Below, piece by piece: positions 12,128 through 23,775 of a stretch of DNA of 64,000 bases. A program made the position numbers and the translations under genes. The DNA is from Brachypodium distachyon (lineage: Eukaryota > Streptophyta > Magnoliopsida > Poales > Poaceae): NCBI RefSeq assembly GCF_000005505.3, contig NC_016133.3:744001-808000 (forward strand), read 5' to 3'. Each line of letters opens with the position of its first letter. Positions within the stretch are counted from its first letter, which is position 1. The notes below the pieces were generated by a model. It was given only the letters and a program-made list of their open reading frames with translations, was not told where the DNA came from and made no database searches.

Positions 12128-12600
12128 ATGAGTCACCGCAGGTGAGGCCTCACGCCGCCTCCTCCCGCAGGAAGCGGCACCCTTCCGCCTTCGCCGGGCG
12201 GCATCCGAATGCGCGGGCGGAGCGGGTGCCAGAGCGTTCGCGGCGGCGTACGTTCCGCGCTGCTGCGTGGTGCGAACACCTACTTCAACCCCCGACGAGC
12301 ACTGGCAGACAGACGGCAGTGTGCCTCGAGGTCTCCCTCGCCTTCGGGTAAGCCCCCCCCTCCCCTCGTTCGCTCGCCCACGGCTGCTCTCTTTCGGTTG
12401 CCGTTTCGTCGCGATGCTGGTTTTGGGAATGATGGGGGTGCGAATTGGATCCGGGTGCCACTCGCCAGGGGCCAGAGACAGTTTGATTCTGCTAATGGAG
12501 GCCGTGTCCCCTCTTACCCATTCTGTAAATTTGATGCTAAATTTACTCTTATCACATTATGGCAGTGGATGGATCTTTGCTGCTCTTTACTAGTTGCTGA
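12128..12600 (+). pseudogene. PIGB 5' fragment (exon 1, intron 1, start of exon 2), copy 2
   Basis: Preceded by GGCCCA-rich promoter-like sequence (about 11925-12010). An ATG at 12128 is followed, across frameshifts, by segments readable as VRT, TYFNP, PDEHWQ and LEVSLAFG, the conserved N-terminal PIG-B motif, then a GT donor near 12351. The following 210 bases match the PIGB intron 1 seen at 1-175. After a gcag at about 12564 there is only a shard of exon 2 (gatctttgctgctctttac). The sequence then switches directly to the 3' flank of WAK copy 2. It cannot make an enzyme. Confidence 0.8.
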
Positions 12601-12771
12601 CATACTACAATATATACTTCAAATCATGGTACATAGAGGTTTACATGATAATTATGTCAGGAAGTGACAGCCATTAAACAGAAACGACACACTGTTTTTT
12701 TACATGATATTTATGCCAGGGGAACAATGAATTCAATCTCTGCTACAGTTTGTGATATCATAAGCAATCGA

Positions 12772-15693
12772 TCATCTACCACTCTCTAAATCGAGCGCCA
12801 TCAGACTTCCGTGCTGTCCCGTGCTAGAAATGTCGTAATTCGACGACGAGTTCTCAAGCAAACATTCGGTCTCGTTGATAGGATTCTGCATCAACTGTTC
12901 TCTCCACCTGCTTCGTATTGTTCTCAACCTCTCGGCGACTTCCGTCATCAGTGGCCGTTCTTCCCCTCTCATACTCAAGCAGCACTTTGCCAGCTGAGCG
13001 ACTTCTTGGAGCAGCTCCGCGTCAAATTCCAATATATGCTGGTCTAGTATGGATTGAAGGCTGTTCTCTTTCATTGCCAGAAGGAATGATGATGCGAGGT
13101 TTTTCTTTTCTCCAGCACCGTCGGAGTAAATTGCAAACTTCCTCGTAATGAGCTCTAGGAGCACAACTCCAAAACTGTATACATCACTCTTCTCTGTTAG
13201 TTGACGTTCTTGTAAGTATTCAGGGTCCAGATAACCTATAGTTCCCTGCACCAATGTCATAAATTGTATTTCGTCCGTAGCAAGCATTCTTGATGCTCCA
13301 AAGTCAGTCACTTTTGCTGTGTAGTTGTCGCCAAGCAGAATGTTCGGAGATTTGACGTCTCCGTGAATTATGGGTGGGGATGCTGATGAGTGCAGATATG
13401 CTAGTGCTTCTGCAGATTCCTGAGCTATCCTGAGACGAGCATCCAATGAAATGAACGGTCTTCTGTTTTTGCCATGCATCAGCTCGAATAGGGTGCCGTT
13501 TGGGATGCATTCGTAGACCAACATTGGAACCTCCACTTCTAAGCAACAACCTAGGAGCTTTACCACATTCCTGTGGTTTATCTGTGAAAGTATAATCATC
13601 TCTTGCACAAATTCATCTTTCTCAGCCACGTTCATAATCTTTGAGCGCTTTATTGCTACCTCTCTGTTATCTTTGAGAATTCCCTTGTAAACTGTTCCAT
13701 GGCCACCTCTTCCTAGTTCTCTGCTTGAATCAAAATTGTTCGTTGCATTCTCTAGTTCTTCTCTTGTGAATATTCTAACAGTATCAACATGTTTTGACAT
13801 GATTCGCTCATATAATAGCAGACCGCCATTTTGTTGGAAGAAGGTCTTCTTTTCTTTTATGAGCTTTCTCTTCTGACATTCCATCAGCAGTGCCGAAATG
13901 CAGATAAGGAGAAGTATAGCACATGCTGAAATACCTGGCAAGAATAACATTGTTTCAGTTATTGGAATTCTAGTCGATTAATAGACAATAAAACATTTTC
14001 TTTCAGTTGCTAGAACAAGTTTTAGTTTGAGGCACAAATGTATATCGGGAAATTCCGCAGCTGTTTTCTTTAGAAAATAAGGACAGCTACTAACTACAGT
14101 TTTGTCATTTAAACACATAAGTAGGTATGCCATTTATTCCTTATGCAATGATGGAGCTGGGCAATGTAGTGGGTAGGCAACATATGAAAGTGAGCTATTG
14201 TTTATGTGACAACCTTAGAGGCTGCATTTTGTAACTTTTAGTTGTTTTCTGCTAACATTATTACAACCTTAGAGGCGCACATCGTCTGTTTCAATGAGTG
14301 GGCACATGGCTAAAAATTTCATAAGTCTGTAACGTTATCAATATTCTGATGCAGAGTGCATGCTCGTAGGATAAATATAAGAGTGAAAATAGTGCCTTGT
14401 CTTATTGTTCACATATGTGGCTAATTTAGATTTCTAGGAATGGATGTTACTAATGCCCCACTATTTGCACCATATCAGTTTGACTTGTCAGCGCTATTCT
14501 GAGACACTTAGTGAACTATTTGGAGCATACGAAGGTTACCTATAGAGACTTTCATTAATTTAGCTCTTTCTGACACTCCAATTGGATTGCAGGTTACTTT
14601 CTTTGGATCTGTACTGCGAGTCCCAGATTTGCACAAACAATTGTAGTTCCCAATCAGATTACTGCAGATTCCATGGCAAGGATACTGATCTGGAAAACTG
14701 CACTCGTCGATATCTGCAAACATCATGCAAGATAAGTAAATAACTTGACACCAGTGCAAAGATAACTTCACATGAACTCAAAAGATGGAAGTGAGTTTCA
14801 GAGAGTTACCAACCTTGGCATCCTTCTTCCAGGTAAGGGTTGCCTGCAAAACCATTGTTGCAGGTGCAGAGATATCCTGTAGCATTTGGCGAGTTGATGC
14901 ACTGGCTATTTTTGCTAACGCAGGCATACGACGATCTGTTCTTCACCGCTTCGTTACAGTTTTCATATCCAGCAACCCAGTCAAGCACAGTAGGGACCCC
15001 ATCCCTGAACTCCTTTCTGAACTTATCATCTTCAAGATAATAAGGCTTGAACTTGAACCAATCCAGCTCGGCAACAAAAGCGTAGCTGCAAGGGTTGAAG
15101 CTATTCACCTCAGAGTTGTTGAATCTCAGATCAAAAGTTATGTTGGAGCGAAAGAGGTTTGACGCAATAGATGTCTGGCAACAGCCCATGCCAGAGCACT
15201 GCCCACTAGGATCCACACTTTGCTTGTCCGCGCACATCGAGAAACACCCAGCTCCGACAGTGTGCTCGTTAAAGCCTCCCAGGAATGCAAGGGTGTTGCA
15301 TCCAACAGCTGTTAATTTGTTCGCCTTGGTTGATACTGTATAAAACTCACCAGTATTCAACGAGGCCCATCCATCTGTGTTGAAGTTAGTTTTGTTGTAG
15401 AAGCAATTGGAGGCGATGAAGGTGTTGACTCGGGACTGCCCTCCTAGCAGATCGATGCTGTAGATCTTCATCTTGCTGATCGTTGAGTTATGCCTGTAAA
15501 GAGTGTTGTTCACGCATGAAACATCCAACATATCCCTGAAGCAACCTGGACCGATGCCGAAGGGGTATGGGATGGTGAGGTTGCCGCATGTTTCTCTGCA
15601 TCCAGGCTTCGCCATCCTGGACGCCGTGCTGCTCTTGATGCTTGCTAGCAGCAGGGTGGATGCAAAGATTAGCAGGAAGCAGGCTCCAGCCAT
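12772..15693 (-). CDS. Wall-associated receptor kinase, array copy 2 (non-RD)
   Basis: Three exons on the minus strand: 15693-14814, 14713-14540 and 13934-12772, giving 738 aa with matching phases and GT-AG borders. Layout: signal peptide (1-25), GUB_WAK region (CGNLTIPYPFGIGPGC), first EGF (CTCNNGFAGNPY), EGF-Ca (DIDECSFPDQYPCHGICS with LCKSGTRSTDP, residues about 294-335), membrane span (GISACAILLLICISALL) and kinase. The kinase has ELGRGGHGTVYKG, VAIKRSK, IIHGDVKSPN and DFGASRML. The catalytic loop reads HGD rather than HRD, so it is a non-RD kinase, a class often linked to immune signalling. It is nearly identical in structure to copy 3, and its kinase exon matches the orphan exon 3b of unit 1. 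A TATA-like motif lies near 15766-15772. It looks intact. Confidence 0.93.
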
Positions 15694-15765
15694 TTCTGTG
15701 TATGGTTCTGCCTCCTTTTCTGGTTTTCCTATGATCCATCTTTCCTTCTCTAACCTGGCTATGCT

Positions 15766-15772
15766 TATATAT
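15766..15772 (-). promoter_or_regulatory. TATA box of WAK copy 2
   Basis: TATATA motif 73 bases upstream of the start codon at 15693; the same position as in copy 1. Confidence 0.5.
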
Positions 15773-15949
15773 CGAAACAGATGTGGACTAATTGCTCCTA
15801 CATGTTTTTTTTGTCCAATCAGTGCGTAGACTAGGTCAGAAGTGGTTTGGTGGTACGAACCAGTTTGTCTGCTCTGCAATGCGAGACCGCGGCTTAGTTG
15901 GCAGTTTTGCTTTGTCTTTGGCAAATTTAACTTATAATGTTTTTATTTT

Positions 15950-17047
15950 TATCAAATATAAGTTCGAAAGTTTTCTTTGACAGCTATGGCTGCAATTCTT
16001 AGGCATGGAAACTTTGGTTTACATGTTGGTGTATTAACTTTTATCTTGAACCCTTGTGTGGTCAGACTGGACAATCATAGCGAAAATAATCTATAGAACG
16101 CTGGATATCACTCTCCAGTAGATGTTTGCATCTATATTGCATATTAGCATAATACTAAAGTTGAATGAAACCGGTGTCATGTTTAGGTAGAAAAGATAAT
16201 CTGCTCTTATATTAGGCACGTTGCTTAGACGGTAGACACAAATTAAAGCACGTGCCCAGCTCTAACATATAGAAACCCAAAAGAATGTCAGGTCTTTGAG
16301 AAACTGGGGACATGCGTTTACATGTTAACTAAGCCTCCTATTTTATCCATTTGCTTGGCCCACTGGCCTTTCCTGAAAGTATCTTTGCCACCTACCGGAG
16401 AAAGACCCGGCCATCAGGTTCTTGGCGCGTGCTCCATCTGGCGTAACTTCCCTCTGCGCTTCTTTAATGAAATTCCACATGTGTACAACAACTGGCTTTT
16501 TATGGAACTGAAAATTGTTTGCAGTGGCAATGTGCTCCAGTTTTCTTGAGATTGGGGAGGCTCTTCTATCCTGGCAGCATGAATTGTTGACAGTCTCACT
16601 ACTCTGTTTACTATAAATCTAAATAGCATCTATCCAGGCAAGAGTATTATCACCAGAAAACTTTGCAGCACTAGCTGATCAAAAACTTGATCTTGTGTTT
16701 GCCGCAGGTGTTGTGATTGAGCCAGGAAGAACAGAACAGGCTTTGCTCAAGACTGCAAGACACATGCATGCCTGAAAGACAGGTTGCCTGATGCGACCGG
16801 TGTGTATATATGCGTGATTAATCGGGCCAAGTCGTCGAAGGAAACCTTATAAAATCGGAAGATCAATCTAATGGACATAGTACAGGTAAAGGGGGGTTCT
16901 TTTCTTCCCACACGATTAATTCCCTTTGGACAAATTCTGCTGCCTTCCTGCCTTGGTCAGCTAATTAGATGCCAATAGGTTAGGTTCTTTGGCCGTCCTT
17001 GGATCGTTTAACACACTCCCGGCTGTAGTTTTTTTTTTCATTGAGTA
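15950..17047. other. Upstream region of WAK copy 2
   Basis: No gene seen. It is homologous to the upstream regions of copies 1 and 3 (shared cacctaccgg-agaaagacc block near 16390 and gggccaagtcgtcgaagg near 16825). Confidence 0.6.
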
Positions 17048-17162
17048 CTCACTCCGTCCCATGTTAATGACTCAAATTTGACCAAATATGGATGTATTTA
17101 TGCCTAAAAAACGTTTAGATACATATAATAGAAAGTCATTTAATATGGAACGGATGGAGCAG
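17048..17162. mobile_element. Stowaway-like MITE
   Basis: 115 bases with CTCACTCCGTCCCAT at the left and the complementary ATGGAACGGATGGAG at the right, flanked by TA. The interior carries the common tgtatttatgcctaaaaaacgt segment. No coding. Confidence 0.7.
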
Positions 17163-17744
17163 TATTTACCAGCTCAGTCAAAAGGGGGAAAAACGATCTT
17201 CTGAAATTCCCTGTTGAGTAGATAATTCATCTGGTCTTTGGAAACTTTGCCGATGTGATCGGTGTGCGTGCTCAGGTGTGTGTGTGTTTCACACTTTCAC
17301 TGGGTCAAATCGTGAGAGGAAAAAAGTTTAAAAAAAAAACATTCGTTGGACTGCAAATCAAAAGTTTCGGATGGATCATTGCATACCCGTCTCCATCATC
17401 AACCTTTGCACCACACGTTTCCAAAACCCTGTGAATGCTCTCAAGACGTGCTGCAGGTCCCACATGTCGGTGAACGTCACCGAAACCGTGTGCATATATC
17501 TGGGGTTGGATCAAAGCCGTTAAAGAGTGTTATAAAACGAGGAGATAATCTTCCCCGCAAAAAATAAAAAATAAAATACGAGGAGATAATCTACTGGACA
17601 CCTCGTGCGGTTGATGACAGACTGGTCAAAATGGGTAGTAGGATAATTTAACGAATCCTCCTTGATCAACTTTGAACCACAGGTTCGTCCTTGGTTTAAA
17701 CTTTAAAGCACTACCAATCTCTGTTCTTTTCTTTGACAACACTA

Positions 17745-18195
17745 ATTTATGTTTTTGACAACAAAAGACCTCTTTATTACCTAGCAATAATCGTTATATC
17801 ATCAACCAAAAGAGGCACAGTGCGAGGGGGAGGAGAATTAAACCAAGAACTGATGGGATTAAACTTTGCCATCTGAGCTATAGCTCATGGGCGACGCCAT
17901 TAGACTCCCGGCAGCAGTAGGAAACCTCGATACGCTAAAAAACTTCCATTAAACCGAAGCAGTCTTCATACATTGTGGCGGCGGCACCAAGGGGCTGAGA
18001 CCCGGCATTAAGAGCTTGGAGAACGATCAGAGAATCGGAATGGAGGATCACCTGAGAACACCCAGCAAGGGCAGCTAGCTCCAAGCCAACACGGACCGCA
18101 TGTGCTTCAGCAGCTTCAACGTCCAGCTTCCAGTTAATTGCAGCCCCAAAGTCACCAATTCGCCATCCATGTACAATGCAAGATGCTTAGACGGA
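17745..18195 (-). mobile_element. LINE 3' end with RNase H-like remnant
   Basis: Minus-strand translation, with frameshifts, gives AEAHAVRVGLELAALAGC, ILHSDSLIVLQALNAGS, GVAHELA and PPPRTVPLLVDDI followed by stops and AATAAAGAGGTCTTTTG. This is the RNase H (RVT_3-type) C-terminus and tail of a grass non-LTR retrotransposon. It is 5' truncated and dead. Confidence 0.7.
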
Positions 18196-18204
18196 CGTTT
18201 ATCT

Positions 18205-18600
18205 CTTTTTTTCTTTGATAACACTAATTTTTTACGGCAAAAGATCTCTTTATTGCCTAGCAATGATATTTTCTTTGACAACACCTTCTTTAGCACAAAT
18301 GATTATTTGTATACGAGAGGTGCCTAGTTAGCCATTTGTATACGAGAGGTGTCTAGTTAGCCATCTTCCCGGTATAAATAAGCACCAGTGCTTAATGAAA
18401 AAGGGTTAAAAAATTTAACACTTTGCATGGTACATGATCCCTAATCACAGTACCACAGCACCCTGGAGGGAATTAGCATAAGATGCATCAACGTTAAGCT
18501 GAACCCCCAAAAAAAAACATTCACTCGGAGGCTTGCACCAGCCCAACTTCTTGCCCAGAGCAGTTCCAGGCGCAGCAGCTGCAGTATATTTTGGTCCGAG
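18205..18600 (-). mobile_element. Second LINE 3' fragment
   Basis: Another tail of the same family starts at about 18205 (AATAAAGAGATC on the minus strand). At 18440-18580 the minus strand reads LGWCKPPSE and VQLNVDASYANS, the start of a LINE RNase H domain. A tandem repeat (18305-18362) interrupts it. Confidence 0.55.
18305..18362. repeat. Two-copy 29-base tandem repeat
   Basis: atttgtatacgagaggtg followed by cctagttagcc (18305-18333) is repeated with one substitution at 18334-18362. Confidence 0.85.
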
Positions 18601-18829
18601 GGAAAGAGATAGCAGGGCCCCATTCGGTTCGGGCCAAGGCCTAAGGCCTGTCGCAGAGAAGTTCTTCCCCCTTCTTCTCGGCCCAACCCAACAGCCCAGA
18701 CAACGTCCCGCTTTTCGTTCTAGCGGCCCAGAGGGTTAGTTTCTTTTATCCTTCGGCCCTTCTTCTCGGCCCTCTCGTCGAGCCGCAGTCCCGCCGGAGA
18801 GGAGGAGGGCGTCTCGCCGCGAGCCCGCG

Positions 18830-19205
18830 ACGAGTCACTGCGGGGGATCTCACGCCTCCGGCCCCGCCGCATCCTCCTGCAGGAAGGGGTCGCTCGCCGC
18901 CTTCGCCGGGGGTGGCATCGTACTGCGGCAGCGGCGGCGGCGTGCCCCGCCGGAGCGGGAGGAGGGTGCATGCTAGCGTTCGCGGTGGCGTTCCGCGCGG
19001 CGAAACGCGAATCGCCTTGGGGTATACTCAGCCGCTGCTTCCTTCCGGTTGCTGTTTCGCGATGGTGAGTAGGAATTGGATGACAGTTTGATTCTGCTGA
19101 AGGAGGGCGCCTGTGCTACCTACATTTTTGTTGATTGCGCTGCTGCTTGCAGGTATGGCCACCTTTACCTTGGAGTGGGTCTTTTCTGCTCTTTCTTTAC
19201 AAGTT
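18830..19205 (+). pseudogene. PIGB 5' fragment, copy 3
   Basis: Preceded by GGCCCA-containing promoter-like sequence (18670-18780) parallel to 11930-12120. Exon 1 is shortened (the segment encoding the DEHWQ motif is missing). Intron 1 follows, and a gcag acceptor near 19153 is followed by a recognisable exon 2 start, tatggccacctttaccttgg, the counterpart of YGHLTW at 177. Then it joins the 3' flank of WAK copy 3. Non-functional. Confidence 0.75.
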
Positions 19206-19375
19206 GCTGACATATTACAATATACTTCAAATCATGCTACATAGAGGTTTGCTTTGCTATAATGTCAGGAAATGAGTCATGGAGCACAAACTGCACATTG
19301 TTTTTTACATGATATTTGAGCCAGTGGACATTGAATTCAAACTCCACTACAATCTATGATATCATAAGCAACTTA

Positions 19376-22300
19376 TCATCTACCGCTTTCTAAATCTAGT
19401 GACATAAGACTTCCGTGCTGTCCAGTGATAGAAAGGTGATAATGCCATGATGGATTCTCAAGCAAACATTCGGTCTCATTGATAGGATTCTGAGTCAACT
19501 GTTCTCTCCACCTGCTTCGTATTGTTTTCAACTTCTCAGCGACTTCCGTCATTAGCGGCCGTTCTTCCCCCCTCATACTTAAGCAACACTTCGCCAGTTG
19601 GGCGACTTCTTGGAGCAGCTCCGTTTCGAATTCCAATATATTCTGATCTAATATGGATTGAAGGCTGTTCTCTTTCATTGCCAGAAGGAATGATGATGCG
19701 AGGTTTTTTGTTTCTCCAGCACCATCAGAATAAATTGCAAACTTCCTCGTGATTAGCTCTAGGAGCACAACTCCAAAACTGTAAACATCACTCTTATCTG
19801 TTAGTTGACGCTCTTGTATGTATTCAGGGTCCAGATAACCTATGGTTCCCTGTAGCAATGTCATAAATTGTATTTCATCCGTAGCAACCATTCTTGATGC
19901 TCCAAAGTCAGTCACTTTTGCCGTGTAGTTTTCGCCAAGGAGAATGTTTGGGGATTTGACGTCTCCATGAATTATGGGAGGGGATGCTGATGAGTGCAGA
20001 TATGCTAGTGCTTCTGCAGATTCCTGAGCTATCCTGAGACGAGCATCCAATGAAATGTGAGGCTTTCTGTATCCACCATGCATCAGCTCGAATAGGGAGC
20101 CGTTTGGGATGCATTCGTACACCAACATTGGGACTTCCACTTCTAAGCAACAACCTAGAAGCTTTACCACATTCCTGTGGTTTATCTGTGAAAGTATAAT
20201 CATCTCTTGCACAAATTCATCTTTCTCAGCCACGTTCATAATCTTTGAGCGCTTTATTGCTACTTCTCTGCTGTCCTTGAGAATTCCCTTGTAAACAGTT
20301 CCATGGCCGCCTCTTCCTAGTTCTCTGCTTGAGTCAAAATTGTTTGTTGCGTTCTCTAGTTCTTCTCTTGTGAATATTCTCACTGTATCAACATGCTTTG
20401 ACATGATTTGCTCGTATAATAGCAGACCGCCATTTTGTTGGAAGAAGGTCTTCTTTTCTTTTCTGAGCTTTCTCTTCTGACATTCCATCAGCAGTACAAA
20501 AATGCAGATAAGGAGAAGCATAGCAGATGCTGAAATGCCTGGCAAGAATAAGTGAATAACATTGTTTTAGTTATTGTCTAGTTGATTAATTAGCCAAGAA
20601 AACGTTTTCTTTCAGTTGCTACTTGCTAGAACAAGATTTAGTTTGAGGCACAAATGTAAAATGAGAAATTCCGCAACTGCTTTCTTTAGAAAATAAGGAC
20701 AGCTACTGCTTTTGTAGATTTGTAATTTGAACACTCTCCTTTGTTTCTTATGCAATGATGAAATTGGGTTATGCGGTGGGTGTCAACGTATAAAAGTGAG
20801 CTATTGTTTATGTGACAACCTTAGAGGCTGCATTTTATATGTTTTAGTTGTTTTCTGCTATCATTATTACAACTAACATAAGGTTGAATTGGTTGTGGTG
20901 ACTAACTTAGAGGATCTTCTATTTATGTGTCAGGAACTTTTGTGGGGTATGCGATTAACTGCATATATGTGCATGGCTCAGGCTTGTGAGTTGTGACGTG
21001 ATTGCCTGTGGTTTAATGATCCAATGAATATTGTATGCAATTTCCTTGTTTACAGATAATCATTTGTGCATTTGCAGGTACTATATTGGCTAAACAATAA
21101 ATTTTATGCTTGATATTTCATATTGGTTGCTTTAATAATTTAGTTTAATGTTTTTTGGTGAAAAATTTGAGTTGTTGTTGTAAAGTACGAGTAACCAACG
21201 ACATTTGAATACAGGAAAACTCACATTGTTTTGCTTTTGTGTTATGAACTGCTGGCATTCACTTCCCTGTGATTTGTTTCAACAAATGCACATGGCTACA
21301 ATGTTGTAAGTCTGTAATTTACCATCAGCACATTTTCAACTTTGCACAAGACTAGCTTTGATGGCTGTAACCTTATCTATATTCTGACGTAGAGTGCATA
21401 CTTCAAATATAAAACAGGAAAAGTGCTTCGTCTTATTGTTCACATATGTGCCTTAATTTAGATTTCCAGGAATGGATGTTACTATGTGCAATACATCAGT
21501 TTGACTTGTTAGCGCTATTGTGAGACACTTAATGAAATATTTGGAGCATACGAAGTTACCTATAGAGACTTTTATTAATTTAGCTCGTTCTGATACTCCA
21601 ACCGGGTTACAGGTTTCTTTCTTTGGATCTGTACTGCGAGTCCCAGATTTGCACAAACAACTGTAGTTCCCAATCATATTACTGCAGATTCCATGGCAAG
21701 GGTATTGATCTGGAAAACTGCACTCGTCGATATCTGCAAAGATCATGCAAGAGTGAGGAAATAACTTCCGATCAATTCAAAGATAACTTGACGTGAACTC
21801 AAGATTAAGGGAGTGAGTTTCAGAGAGCTACCCACCTTGGCACCCTTCTTCCAGGTATGGGTTGCCTGCAAAACCATCGTTGCAGGTGCAGAGATATCCT
21901 GTAGCGTTTGGTGACTCGATGCAGTGGCTATTCTTGCCAATGCAGGCATACGACGACATATTCTTCACCGCTTCATTACAATTTTCATTTCCAGCAACCC
22001 AATCAAGCACAGTAGGGACCCCATCCTTGAACTCCTTTGTGAACTTATCATATTCAAGATAATAAGCCTTGAACTTGAACCAATCCTGCTTGGCGACAAA
22101 AGCGTAGCTACAAGGGTTGAAGCTACTCACCTCAGAATTGTTGAATCTCAAATCGAATGTTATATTGGAGGAAAAGACGTTTGGGGCGATAGAGGTCTGG
22201 CAACAGCCCATGCCAGAGCACTGACCACTACGATCCACACTTTTCTTGTCCGTGCACTTCGAGAAACACCCAGCTCCGACACTGTGTTCATTAGAGCCTA

Positions 22301-22715
22301 CCAGGAATGCAAGGGTGTTGCATCCAACCGCTGTTAATTTGTTCGCCTTGGATGATACTGTAAAGAATTCACCAGTATCCAATGAGGCCCATCCACCTGT
22401 GTTGAAGTTATTTTTATTGTAGAAGCAATTGGAGGCGATGAAGGTGCTGTGTGTGGCCTGCCCTCCTAGCAGATTGATGTTGTAAATCTGTATGCCGCTG
22501 GTCGTTGAGTTATGCCTGTAAACAGTGTCATTCTCGCATGAAACATCGAACCCTTCTCTGAAGCAACCTTCACCGATGCCGAAGGGGTATGGGATGGTGA
22601 GATTGCCACATGTTTCTCTGCATCCAGGCTTCGCCATCCTGGACGCTGTGCTGCTCTTGATGGTTGGTAGCAGCAGGGTGGCTGCAAAGATTAGCCACGG
22701 TAAGGCTCCAGCCAT
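19376..22715 (-). CDS. Wall-associated receptor kinase, array copy 3 (non-RD)
   Basis: Exons on the minus strand: 22715-21836, 21733-21560 and 20538-19376, giving 738 aa with each exon the same length as in copy 2. Signal peptide MAGALPWLIFAATLLL, GUB_WAK region (PYPFGIGEGC), two EGF-type modules (CTCNDGFAGNPY; DIDECSFPDQYPCHGICS), membrane span (GISASAMLLLICIFVLL) and kinase with ELGRGGHGTVYKG, IIHGDVKSPN and DFGASRMV. It is a non-RD kinase like copy 2. The intron between EGF and kinase exons is about 1 kb, longer than the 0.6 kb of copy 2. The TA-rich core of the promoter present in copies 1 and 2 is shortened here. No lesion was seen in the coding exons. Confidence 0.93.
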
Positions 22716-23409
22716 TTCTGTGTATGTTTCTGCCTCTTTTTCTGGTTCTCCTATGATCCATCTTTCCTTCTCTAACCTGGCTATAAATCGAAACAGATGT
22801 GGACTAATTGCTCCTAAATGCTTTTTTTTGTCCAATCAGCATGTAGACTAGGTCAGAGTGGTTTTGGGGGTATGAACCAATCTGTTTGCTCTGCAATGCG
22901 AGACCGCGGCTTAATTAGCAGTTTTGTTTCGTCTTTGACGGAGACAAAGAGGTGATGCCAGTTTCACAAATGTAACTTCGAATATATATTTTTATCAAAT
23001 AAGTTCCAAGGTTTTCTTTGACAGTTATGGCTCCAATCCTTGGCCATGGTAATTTCTGGTCTTCAAATTGGTGTATTAACTTTTATCATGAGAATTCCTT
23101 ATGTGGTCAAACTAGACAATCGTATCAAACGTGGTCTATCGAGTGCTGGATATCACTCTCGAGTAAATTGCTTCCATCTATATTGCATATTAGCATAATA
23201 CTAAAGTTGTATGAAACTGGTGTCATGCATGTTTAGGCAGAAAAATATAATCTTGCTATTATATTAACTTAGGCATTAACTTATTAAGCACATGTTTAGA
23301 TGGTTAGACATAAAGCACCATCCCGTGCTTTAACAGAAACCCCAAAGGAGGTTCAGGTCTTCGAAAAACCGGGGCGTGCGTCTACATGTTATAACCAAGC
23401 CTCCTATTA

Positions 23410-23775
23410 GGCCTTCTCCAGTGTGGTGTATGGATCGGTCCAAACTCCACTTTTTGATAGTATGGATCGGTTCATCCCACTGCAGCAAGCCGGTGCAAAC
23501 TTTTCAAAGCATGGATCGATCTATAGATATGCATAGATGCAAACTTCAACCACCACAATAAAAAAAATATTGCATGGCATGGGATGATACGGGGGAGAAA
23601 ATATGACGCGAAGGAAGTAATGGATTCTGGATGGATGGAGTTTTTTAATCTCAGATGGGTCTTGCTTCAAAGTATGGTCCGATGCATGCACACTGTGGAA
23701 ATTTCGGTTTTAAGAATCGGTGTTCAGTGGCAGAGAAAATGCAAAGTATGGTCGTCGGACCACACTGTGGAAGGC
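23410..23775. mobile_element. MITE-like DNA element inserted upstream of WAK copy 3
   Basis: 366 bases absent from the homologous region of WAK copy 2 (near 16340). The ends are imperfect inverted repeats: ggccttctccagtgtggtg at the left and the complement ggccttccacagtgtggtc at the right. Internal short repeats (tatggatcggt). No transposase. It is surrounded by sequence common to copies 2 and 3. Confidence 0.65.

Noticed and set aside
12142..12351. Arg-rich open frame near 12.2 kb as a new small gene
   Set aside because: It is the frameshifted PIGB exon 1 copy; the ending LEVSLAFG aligns with the known PIG-B exon 1 end.
15694..15924. Upstream in-frame extension of the WAK copy 2 start, giving a longer N-terminus
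   Set aside because: It would bury the signal peptide and runs through the TATA box; copies 1 and 3 start at the MAGA(L/C) methionine.
17800..17890. tRNA-like A and B boxes on the minus strand (TAGCTCAGATGG, GGTTTAATTCTCC)
   Set aside because: The same bases translate into a LINE C-terminus (MAKFNPISSWF, PPPRTVPLLVDD) collinear with the upstream RNase H remnant, and no acceptor stem can be formed; the tRNA likeness is probably coincidence.
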